Assembly: GCA_003537495.1 (NCBI GenBank)
Contig: DPSB01000583.1
Coordinates: 1,618-15,127 of the forward strand
Reading direction: 5' to 3'
DNA: 13,510 bases
From: Cytophagales bacterium
GTDB taxonomy: Bacteria; Bacteroidota; Bacteroidia; Cytophagales; Cyclobacteriaceae
Both the position numbers and the translations under genes were made by a program. Of this stretch, positions 1 through 5,393 are shown one piece after another (position 1 is the first letter of the stretch; each line of letters begins with the position of its first letter). The notes under the pieces were generated by a model. The model made no database searches, had not been told where the DNA came from, and was given only the letters and a program-made list of their open reading frames with translations.

Positions 1-1
1 T

Positions 2-652
2 TCATTTGGAATTTCACCGGCAGCATCCAGCGCCAGCGTGCACACCGCAGAAATTTTTACCAGTGGTGTATCGGGGTTAACACATCTTCGGTTTCAAAAT
101 GTAAACAAGAAGTTGTTCCGTAGTTTACTTATTCCGGGTATGTTGGGTGCCGTTGGTGGTGCATACATTCTCTTTTCGCTGGAGGATTATAATTACATCA
201 TCCGTCCGTTGGTGGCAGTTTACACACTTATTCTTGGGCTTGCCATTATTCGTAAAGCTGTGCTGATGCAAATACGCAAGCGTAGAAAAACTAAAAACGT
301 TCCGGCTCTTGCAGCCTTTGGAGGTTTTATGGATTCGATTGGTGGTGGTGGCTGGGGTCCAATTGTGTCTTCTACTTTAATTGCCCGCGGCCGCCATCCA
401 CGTTATACCATTGGCTCGGTTAACCTGGCCGAGTTTTTTGTTTCACTGGCAAGTTCTTTAACATTTTTTGCTACCATCGGGTTAAGTCACATTCAGATTA
501 TTGGCGGACTTATTCTGGGCGGTATAGTAGCTGCACCTATTGCCGCACACATTACACGCAAACTACCGGTAAAGCGCATGATGATTCTGGTTGGTATTGT
601 GGTTATCCTCGTTAGCATCCGATTGCTGATTAAATCTATCACCGCTCTTTGA
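2..652 (+). CDS. TauE/SafE-family (TSUP) membrane permease, 5' end missing
   Basis: This reading frame is open from the window edge, so the true start lies upstream. A GTG at 38 is inside the conserved N-terminal part and is unlikely to be the start. The protein is strongly hydrophobic with several membrane spans. The segment around 38-110 (ending THLRFQNV) resembles the first TSUP half-repeat, where a Ser/Thr-rich stretch precedes a loop with an HLR-like motif. The Gly-rich segment GGFMDSIGGGGWGP near 334-362 matches the second half-repeat of the family. TSUP proteins are inner-membrane transporters or exporters linked to sulfite, sulfoacetate or other organic anions. The substrate here cannot be told from sequence. 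About 217 codons are visible against roughly 250 for the family, so only a small N-terminal portion is missing. The family call is firm; the substrate is unknown. Confidence 0.85.
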   Translation, partial: SFGISPAASSASVHTAEIFTSGVSGLTHLRFQNVNKKLFRSLLIPGMLGAVGGAYILFSLEDYNYIIRPLVAVYTLILGLAIIRKAVLMQIRKRRKTKNVPALAAFGGFMDSIGGGGWGPIVSSTLIARGRHPRYTIGSVNLAEFFVSLASSLTFFATIGLSHIQIIGGLILGGIVAAPIAAHITRKLPVKRMMILVGIVVILVSIRLLIKSITAL

Positions 653-682
653 TTTATGCCTTTCGGCTGATGGATTTTCAAT

Positions 683-690
683 TATCTTCG
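683..690 (+). promoter_or_regulatory. Possible Bacteroidetes -7 box for the SET gene
   Basis: TATCTTCG matches the Bacteroidetes -7 consensus TAnnTTTG at seven of eight positions. It sits 7 nt before the ATG at 698, so the transcript would be nearly leaderless. I found no well-spaced -33 TTTG partner, so this is a weak call. Confidence 0.25.
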
Positions 691-697
691 CGGCCCT

Positions 698-1201
698 ATG
701 GCATTACTTGAAAAGAAAATGGTAATTAAGAAGTCCATCTTGCCGGGAGCAGGAAAAGGACTTTTTACAAAAGTGTTTATACCAAAAGGAACCCGCATTG
801 TAGAATACAAAGGCGAGATTGTTACCTGGAAAGAAGTAGAGAAGATGGCCGATGACCGGAATGGGTACGTATTCTTCTTCAACAATCAACATTGTATTGA
901 TGCCTGGAAAACTAAAAAAGGAATTGCACATTATGCCAATGATGCAAGGGGTCTGGTGCGCATAGAAGGAGTAAAAAATAATTCGGAATACGTAACTGAA
1001 AAGAAGCGGTGTTACATTGAAGCAATGCGCGACATTCCCGCGGGCTCTGAAATTTTAGTAGGATATGGTGGCGAATATTGGCAGGCTATCCGGTACAACA
1101 TTAGGTTAGAGCAACGGAACAAAGAGAAGGAAGGGAAGAAAGTTAGTAAGAAGGTAGAGTTACCGCATCACATCGCCACGAAGCGTAGGAGTAAGAAGTA
1201 A
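698..1201 (+). CDS. SET-domain protein (putative protein-lysine methyltransferase) with basic tail
   Basis: This 167-residue protein is essentially a minimal SET domain. The N-terminal GxG-type motif lies at residues 17-23 (GAGKGLF), the YKGE motif at 37-40, a NDARG segment at 81-85 in the place of the usual NHSCxPN motif, and a C-terminal EILVGYG motif at 118-124 supplying the active-site Tyr. SET domains transfer a methyl group from S-adenosylmethionine to lysine. In bacteria the targets are mostly unknown. Residues after about 135 form a Lys/Arg-rich tail ending KRRSKK, which could bind nucleic acid or an acidic partner (inference). The ATG at 698 is the first in frame; a second Met at residue 8 is a possible alternative start. 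The gene lies 45 nt after the permease and converges on another SET gene. Confidence 0.85.
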   Translation: MALLEKKMVIKKSILPGAGKGLFTKVFIPKGTRIVEYKGEIVTWKEVEKMADDRNGYVFFFNNQHCIDAWKTKKGIAHYANDARGLVRIEGVKNNSEYVTEKKRCYIEAMRDIPAGSEILVGYGGEYWQAIRYNIRLEQRNKEKEGKKVSKKVELPHHIATKRRSKK

Positions 1202-1219
1202 AGTAATTGTCTCATGCTG

Positions 1220-1252
1220 ATTGTCAATTGCTCGTTGCCAATTGTCAATTGA
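1220..1252. repeat. Short CAATTG-based repeats in the convergent spacer
   Basis: The 51-nt spacer between the two convergent SET genes carries ATTGTCAATTG twice (1220-1230 and 1241-1251). TCAATTG at 1224-1230 can also pair with CAATTGA at 1246-1252 to make a 7-bp stem. It may act as a weak bidirectional transcript end, but there is no clear T tract. It could equally be a neutral AT-rich spacer repeat. Confidence 0.4.
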
Positions 1253-1669
1253 TTATTCATCAGGAACAATCTCACCGTAATCCAAAAATAATTCTTCACC
1301 GGCTGCTATATCCCGTAAGGTTTCAAAGTAATCGCCATCATTAATCGATTTGATGTTGGGCTGATCGCCATGGTTAATGAAAAGCGACACATCCATTTTC
1401 TTAAAACCCTTCTCTGGAACAAAGTAGTTCAACTCTTCATCGAACAGGCAATAGTTACCAATCAGAAATTGTGCATGCGCTGGCAGCGATTCAACCTCTT
1501 GCTTTGATAGCGTGATCCATTTTTCTTCCGGGTCAGGTGCACTAAACATATCGCGGCAGCCTTTGGGTATGTCCACAACAGCAAACACGCCCACACCTGA
1601 AACGGCCGAAGGTTTTAGCATGACATACGTTGATTGCCGGAGTTCGGCCAGCAAACGATTTTTATCCAT
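1253..1669 (-). CDS. SET-domain protein, putative lysine methyltransferase
   Basis: This 138-residue SET-domain protein differs from its convergent neighbour. It has SGVGVFA at residues 24-30 (the GxG motif), the canonical-type FINHGDQPNI at 97-106 (equivalent to NHSCxPN) and EELFLDYGE at 125-133 with the catalytic Tyr. It is acidic overall, with a short C-terminal end just after the DYG motif. There is therefore no post-SET cysteine cluster, and substrate binding must use other parts. The predicted activity is S-adenosylmethionine-dependent lysine methylation of an unknown protein. The gene starts 13 nt after the stop of a lipoprotein gene on the same strand, so the two are probably co-transcribed. 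The family call is good; the substrate is unknown. Confidence 0.83.
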   Translation of the reverse strand: MDKNRLLAELRQSTYVMLKPSAVSGVGVFAVVDIPKGCRDMFSAPDPEEKWITLSKQEVESLPAHAQFLIGNYCLFDEELNYFVPEKGFKKMDVSLFINHGDQPNIKSINDGDYFETLRDIAAGEELFLDYGEIVPDE

Positions 1670-1682
1670 ACACTACTTGCCG

Positions 1683-2120
1683 TTATTGTTTGCTGTTTTC
1701 CTGTTTGGCCTTGTCGATACTCTCCAACATCAATGTTTTTACATTTCTGATTTTTTCCATTTCGCCTTCCAGGTATTCGCGGGCCAACTCTTGGTCAACA
1801 GAGTCTGGCAGCGGGTTAAACTTATGCATCCAGTCCATCATGGAGTTGCTGGCTGAATCCAGATTGCTAATGATTTTTTCCAGTTGTTCCTTACGCTCCA
1901 CTACCATATCGGGGGTGTTGGCAATTTGTTCCTGTAAGCTGCGCTTCAGTTTCATTATCTCGTCCATCTGCGGCATTACTTCATCGTGAACATCCATCAC
2001 CTGATCGTATAAAACCTGATTTGGGTTGTCACTTGTATCGGTTTCGGAAGTTGCGGATTGGTTCTTTTTGCAACCGGTTAAAAGTAGCGTCATCACAACA
2101 AGAGATAGCAGGGTCTTCAT
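1683..2120 (-). CDS. Small coiled-coil lipoprotein
   Basis: The protein has 145 residues. The N-terminus is a type II signal peptide with a lipobox ending LLTGC, giving Cys17 as the lipidated residue. A short polar Ser/Thr/Asp-rich linker follows (about 18-32). The rest is predicted almost entirely helical, with many Met, Glu, Asp and Lys residues in heptad-like spacing (VMDVHDEVMPQMDEIMKLK and similar), consistent with a coiled coil. Similar small Bacteroidetes lipoproteins are often annotated as 'viral A-type inclusion protein' because of their helical composition; that name carries no functional information. It would sit in the periplasm, attached to a membrane. It appears to be the first gene of a two-gene unit with the downstream SET gene. 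Function is unknown. Confidence 0.8.
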   Translation of the reverse strand: MKTLLSLVVMTLLLTGCKKNQSATSETDTSDNPNQVLYDQVMDVHDEVMPQMDEIMKLKRSLQEQIANTPDMVVERKEQLEKIISNLDSASNSMMDWMHKFNPLPDSVDQELAREYLEGEMEKIRNVKTLMLESIDKAKQENSKQ

Positions 2121-2142
2121 AAATCAAGAATTTTTAGGTTGG

Positions 2143-2150
2143 TAAAGTTA
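2143..2150 (-). promoter_or_regulatory. Possible -7 box for the lipoprotein/SET unit
   Basis: On the minus strand this reads TAACTTTA, seven of eight matches to TAnnTTTG, 22 nt before the lipoprotein ATG. The spacing would give a short 5' leader. No convincing -33 element was found, so the call is tentative. Confidence 0.3.
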
Positions 2151-2165
2151 AGGGATATAGGACAG

Positions 2166-2200
2166 AACTAACATGCTTGCACGGCTAACAAGGGTTAGTT
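2166..2200. repeat. Inverted repeat in the divergent gap, possible operator
   Basis: AACTAAC (2166-2172) is the exact reverse complement of GTTAGTT (2194-2200). A third copy of CTAAC at 2185-2189 can form a 5-bp hairpin with GTTAG at 2194-2198. The element lies between the two divergent promoter candidates and just upstream of the putative -33 of the pheA leader. That would suit a regulator site, but no known operator was recognised. Confidence 0.25.
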
Positions 2201-2204
2201 AAAA

Positions 2205-2238
2205 TTGAAATTTTAAAGATTTTTTTGAGCCAGTTTTG
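2205..2238 (+). promoter_or_regulatory. Candidate promoter of the pheA leader and operon
   Basis: CAGTTTTG at 2231-2238 matches TAnnTTTG except at its first base. TTG at 2205-2207 lies 23 nt upstream, within the loose spacing seen in Bacteroidetes promoters. Transcription would begin near 2244, leaving about 40 nt before the leader ORF. This placement is what the attenuator requires, since any start must lie upstream of 2284. Confidence 0.35.
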
Positions 2239-2283
2239 CACAAACAGATTTTTTCATCTTTCTTAGAACCAGAATTGAGACGA

Positions 2284-2361
2284 ATGATCACCAACCGATT
2301 TTATTTCTTTTACTTTTTTTATCAATCCCCTGCGGGACTTGAAAGAGAATCGGTTTGTTAA
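2284..2361 (+). CDS. Phe/Tyr-rich leader peptide of the aromatic operon attenuator
   Basis: This 25-codon ORF starts ATG ATC ACC and ends TAA at 2359-2361. Codons 6-13 read FYFFYFFY, so eight consecutive codons (2299-2322) specify only Phe or Tyr. The peptide then continues QSPAGLERESVC. Such a run just ahead of the gene for prephenate dehydratase is the signature of a leader peptide like E. coli PheL, which has runs of Phe. The presence of three Tyr codons fits an operon that makes both amino acids. The leader is followed by a strong terminator 26 nt after its stop. There is no Shine-Dalgarno sequence, as is common in this phylum. The peptide itself is probably not functional; its translation is the sensor. 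The ORF is too short for ordinary gene calling. The codon run and position are seen; the role is inferred. Confidence 0.88.
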   Translation: MITNRFYFFYFFYQSPAGLERESVC

Positions 2362-2386
2362 GAAATAATAAAACGAAAGAAACTCA

Positions 2387-2418
2387 GAAAGTCCCTCCGA
2401 AAGAGGGACTTTCTTTTT
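2387..2418 (+). terminator. Intrinsic terminator of the attenuator
   Basis: GAAAGTCCCTC (2387-2397) and GAGGGACTTTC (2403-2413) form a perfect 11-bp stem with loop CGAAA, followed by TTTTT (2414-2418). It lies only 5 nt before the ATG of pheA. It therefore cannot end an upstream gene: the lipoprotein is on the other strand, and the only upstream plus-strand ORF is the leader. It is best read as a conditional terminator in the pheA 5' leader. Confidence 0.92.
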
Positions 2419-2423
2419 GATGT

Positions 2424-3266
2424 ATGAGCAAAAAGAAAAAACTGAAGATCGCCATTCAAGGCATAGCTGCCAGCTTCCACGAGGTGGCAGCCTTAACGTA
2501 CTTTCAAGAGCCGATTCAAACCGTAGAATGCCTGAGTTTTCATGCCTTATGCGAATCGCTGAAGAAAGGCGAATCAGACTATGCGGTAATGGCCATAGAA
2601 AACTCTATCGCGGGAAGCATTTTGCCCAACTACTTTTTGCTGCAGGAATATCACTTCTCGATTATCGGTGAAGTTTATCTGCCCATACACATGCACCTGC
2701 TGGCATTGCCCGGTGTTAAGCTGAATGATCTTACCAGTATCGAGTCGCACCCGATGGCCATTCGGCAGTGTACGGATTTCCTTTACAAGTTAAATGGCGT
2801 CCAGATTTTAGAGAGCGAAGACACAGCTCTTTCGGCACGCAAAGTGAAAGAACAAAAACTAAAAACAACAGCAGCCATTGCTAACGAGTATGCCGCCAAA
2901 AAATTTGGGTTGAATATTTTAGAGAAACGCATCGAAACGCATAAGAAAAACTTTACCCGGTTTCTTATCCTTACCCGCAAAATCAAAACTACACCCGATA
3001 GCAACAAAGCCTCATTGTATTTTGAAGTTGCCAATGAAGTGGGTAGCCTGGCCGAAGCTTTGATGACCTTTAAGAACAATAGCATCAATCTTTCCAAAAT
3101 TCAATCGATACCCATTATTGGTAAACCCAGTGAATATTCCATTCACATAGATGTGGAGTGGAAGAAACGCAAAAGCTACGATGTGGCAATTGGTGAGGTG
3201 CTGCGGCAAGTAAAGAACCTGAACATTCTAGGGGAATACAAAAAAGCAAAAATTGAATACAAGTAA
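2424..3266 (+). CDS. pheA: Prephenate dehydratase (monofunctional)
   Basis: The enzyme converts prephenate to phenylpyruvate in the Phe branch. Of 280 residues, about 7-185 form the catalytic PDT domain, with ENSIAGS at 59-65, SHPMAIRQC at 108-116 and the catalytic-type TRF at 178-180. About 196-275 form an ACT regulatory domain, with GSLAEAL at 207-213 in place of the GAL motif. The ESRP motif that helps bind inhibitory Phe in well-studied enzymes reads QSIP here (227-230), so feedback by Phe may be altered. There is no N-terminal chorismate mutase domain, unlike E. coli PheA; that activity is supplied by the fusion at the end of this operon. The ATG at 2424 is chosen because it starts the conserved frame; an ATG at 2420 is out of frame. 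It is the first structural gene after the attenuator. Confidence 0.95.
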   Translation: MSKKKKLKIAIQGIAASFHEVAALTYFQEPIQTVECLSFHALCESLKKGESDYAVMAIENSIAGSILPNYFLLQEYHFSIIGEVYLPIHMHLLALPGVKLNDLTSIESHPMAIRQCTDFLYKLNGVQILESEDTALSARKVKEQKLKTTAAIANEYAAKKFGLNILEKRIETHKKNFTRFLILTRKIKTTPDSNKASLYFEVANEVGSLAEALMTFKNNSINLSKIQSIPIIGKPSEYSIHIDVEWKKRKSYDVAIGEVLRQVKNLNILGEYKKAKIEYK

Positions 3267-3267
3267 C

Positions 3268-4464
3268 ATGATTAAAACTGCAAACCGGATTGCCAATGTA
3301 GAAGAGTATTACTTCAGCCGGAAGTTGGCGGAAGTACGCGGGTTGGATACACCCACACATCCGGTAATTAACCTGGGTATCGGTAGTCCCGATCTGGCCC
3401 CCGCTGCATCGGTTATTGAAGCATTGAATGTAACCGCACAAAAAGCAAACAGTCATGGCTATCAGAATTATAAAGGCATACCGGCTTTGCGCGAAGGTGT
3501 AAAAGCATTCTACAAGAATACATATGGCGTTAACCTGAATGCTGAGAATGAAATCCTTCCGCTCATGGGTTCGAAGGAAGGCATCATGCATATTGCTATG
3601 GCTTTTGTAAATGAAGGCGAAGAGGTTTTGATTCCCGATCCGGGTTATCCCACGTACTCATCGGTAGCTAAATTGGTTGGAGCAAAAGTACGAACCTATC
3701 AACTTCAGGAATCGCTCGATTGGGGAATTGATGTAGAAGCATTGAAGCGATCTGATTTGTCGAACGTAAAAATCATGTGGGTAAATTTTCCGCACATGCC
3801 TACCGGTAGAACCGCATCTCAGCAAGAGTTGAAAGCGTTGGTTGATCTTGCCCGCGAAAACAATTTTCTGATTGTAAATGATAATCCGTATTCGTTAATC
3901 TTAAACGATAATCCGCAGAGCATTCTTGCCATAGAAGGAGCTGCCGATGTAGCGCTAGAATTGAACTCGCTGAGTAAATCGCACAACATGGCTGGTTGGC
4001 GCATTGGATGGGTAGCGGGTAACAAAGATTTAATTGATGCCGTGCTACGCGTAAAGAGCAATATGGATAGCGGCATGTTTCTGGGTTTGCAACAGGCTGC
4101 TGCTGAAGCTTTGAAGAATGGAAAGGAATGGTTTACCGAGTTAAATGCAGTTTATAAAAAAAGAAGAACGGCTGCCCGAAAGATTTTAGATGTTTTAGGC
4201 TGTTCCTATTCCGAAAAGCAATCGGGCTTGTTTGTTTGGGCTAAGGCTCCTGCGCATGTAGCCGATGTGGAGAAGTGGATTGATGAAGTACTTTATGCCA
4301 CGCATGTGTTTATAACGCCTGGTTTTATTTTTGGCGAAGGTGGTTCACGTTTTATACGCATCTCACTTTGTGCTACAGAAGAAAAGTTACAAGAAGCCCT
4401 TGTCAGGATTCAAAAGTTCGTGGATGAAAAATCAAGCGTTTCCAATCTAACATCTCAAGTCTGA
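3268..4464 (+). CDS. PLP-dependent class I/II aminotransferase, probably aromatic
   Basis: The ATG at 3268 lies 1 nt after the pheA stop and starts a 398-residue protein; an upstream TTG at 3253 would overlap pheA and is less likely. It is a fold-type I aminotransferase related to aspartate and LL-diaminopimelate aminotransferases. The PLP-binding Lys is K237 in SLSKSHNMAGWRIG; D205 and Y208 in NDNPY contact the cofactor; and the C-terminal FIRIS segment supplies the substrate carboxylate-binding Arg. The usual N(N/H)PTG motif is PHMPTG (175-180), so Met177 replaces the Asn that normally bonds the PLP 3'-oxygen. Its place between pheA and tyrA indicates transamination of phenylpyruvate, 4-hydroxyphenylpyruvate or prephenate. 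The family call is firm; the exact substrate is inferred from context. Confidence 0.9.
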   Translation: MIKTANRIANVEEYYFSRKLAEVRGLDTPTHPVINLGIGSPDLAPAASVIEALNVTAQKANSHGYQNYKGIPALREGVKAFYKNTYGVNLNAENEILPLMGSKEGIMHIAMAFVNEGEEVLIPDPGYPTYSSVAKLVGAKVRTYQLQESLDWGIDVEALKRSDLSNVKIMWVNFPHMPTGRTASQQELKALVDLARENNFLIVNDNPYSLILNDNPQSILAIEGAADVALELNSLSKSHNMAGWRIGWVAGNKDLIDAVLRVKSNMDSGMFLGLQQAAAEALKNGKEWFTELNAVYKKRRTAARKILDVLGCSYSEKQSGLFVWAKAPAHVADVEKWIDEVLYATHVFITPGFIFGEGGSRFIRISLCATEEKLQEALVRIQKFVDEKSSVSNLTSQV

Positions 4465-4469
4465 ATAAA

Positions 4470-5333
4470 ATGAAAACAACAATTGTTGGATTGGGTTTGA
4501 TTGGTGGTTCCATTGCATTGGGTTTGCGCAGAGCAGGGATCGCCACCGAATTGATAGGAGTAGATGCGAATGCTGCCAATGGATTGAAAGCGGTGGAGAT
4601 TGGCTTGGTAGATAAAATCTTAACAGAAGACAAAGCTCTTTCAACGGCCGATTTGATTGTGTTGGCTATTCCAGTAAATGCGTTGAATGCATTTTTACCA
4701 GCGGTGTTGGATATTGTGAAGAAGGGGGCTGTGGTTATTGATGGTGGATCAACCAAAACATCTATTTGTAAATCGGTGGCCAACCACCCAAAACGAAATC
4801 AGTTTGTGGCAGCTCACCCCATTGCCGGTACTGAAAACTCAGGTCCAACGGCAGCATTCGATGGTTTGTTTAAAGGTAAGACCAACATTATTTGCGAAGC
4901 CGGTAAATCTTCGGTGGAAGCATTGAATACTGCTATGAAAGTTTTTGATGCATTGGAAATGAAAACCATTTTTATGGAAGCCGATGAACACGATCGGCAT
5001 GTAGCGTATGTATCGCATCTCTCGCACGTGAGTTCCTTTTTGCTGGGTCAAACTGTGTTGGATATTGAGAAAGACGAAAAGAATATCTTTGATCTGGCCG
5101 GTAGTGGTTTTGCCTCTACGGTACGGTTAGCTAAAAGTTCGCCCGATATGTGGGCACCCATCTTTGAACAAAATGTAGAGTATCTGAGCCAGGCATTGCT
5201 GGAATACATCATGCACCTGCAAAAATTTCATTACCACTTAATGAAGCGCGACACAAAAGAGTTGCACCGCATTATGTCTAAGGCGAATGAGATTCGCAGG
5301 GTATTGGATCAGAGCGATAAACCCAAAACGTAA
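4470..5333 (+). CDS. tyrA: Prephenate dehydrogenase
   Basis: This 287-residue enzyme oxidatively decarboxylates prephenate to 4-hydroxyphenylpyruvate in the Tyr branch. The N-terminal Rossmann fold has GLGLIGGS at 7-14 and an Asp at the end of strand 2 (D32), favouring NAD over NADP. HPIAG at 116-120 contains the active-site His, and SHLSH at 182-186 lies in the helical substrate domain. There is no chorismate mutase and no ACT domain: the length matches the minimal dehydrogenase form. Feedback by Tyr may therefore be weak or act differently, and control could rest on the leader attenuator. The gene begins 5 nt after the aminotransferase stop, clearly in the same operon. The sequence does not distinguish arogenate from prephenate use with certainty. 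Confidence 0.93.
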   Translation: MKTTIVGLGLIGGSIALGLRRAGIATELIGVDANAANGLKAVEIGLVDKILTEDKALSTADLIVLAIPVNALNAFLPAVLDIVKKGAVVIDGGSTKTSICKSVANHPKRNQFVAAHPIAGTENSGPTAAFDGLFKGKTNIICEAGKSSVEALNTAMKVFDALEMKTIFMEADEHDRHVAYVSHLSHVSSFLLGQTVLDIEKDEKNIFDLAGSGFASTVRLAKSSPDMWAPIFEQNVEYLSQALLEYIMHLQKFHYHLMKRDTKELHRIMSKANEIRRVLDQSDKPKT

Positions 5334-5393
5334 CTTTATTGTTTTATTAATATCTAAAATCTAGAATCGAAATCTGTTTAATTTTATTGCGTT

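Larger units (their letters stand above)
2284..2418 (+). promoter_or_regulatory. Ribosome-mediated transcription attenuator controlling pheA-tyrA-aroF operon
   Basis: Three competing pairings can be drawn. First, 2293-2307 pairs with 2341-2355 in a 15-position stem with one mismatch and one G-U, and within it TCCC (2326-2329) pairs with GGGA (2334-2337). Second, the antiterminator: GGGACTT (2334-2340) pairs perfectly with AAGTCCC (2389-2395). Third, the terminator 2387-2397 with 2403-2413. A ribosome stalled on the Phe/Tyr codons (2299-2322) would block the first stem and leave 2334-2340 free to form the antiterminator. A ribosome reaching the stop at 2361 would cover 2334-2340 and let the terminator form. 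With no translation, the first stem would favour termination. This is the classical attenuation logic of trp and phe operons. The pairings are read from sequence; the regulation is inferred. Confidence 0.78.

Noticed and set aside
38..40. GTG as start of the permease gene
   Set aside because: The frame is open upstream to the window edge and already reads like the conserved N-terminal TSUP repeat, so the gene is more likely truncated by the window.
2387..2418. Terminator belonging to an upstream plus-strand gene
   Set aside because: The nearest annotated upstream genes are on the minus strand and converge away; the only upstream plus-strand ORF is the short leader, so the terminator acts within the pheA leader.
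2284..2418. T-box or other aminoacyl-tRNA-sensing riboswitch
   Set aside because: No T-box sequence or specifier stem is visible, T-boxes are typical of Firmicutes, and the Phe/Tyr codon run explains the structure more directly.
2417..2671. 84-residue frame overlapping the start of pheA
   Set aside because: It overlaps the conserved PheA frame, its product has no recognisable features, and the PheA reading frame carries all family motifs.
3253..3267. TTG start of the aminotransferase overlapping pheA
   Set aside because: ATG at 3268, one base after the pheA stop, gives the normal family N-terminus.
3115..3591. 158-residue minus-strand frame across the pheA/aminotransferase junction
   Set aside because: Cys/His-rich shadow translation antisense to two well-supported genes; no family resemblance.
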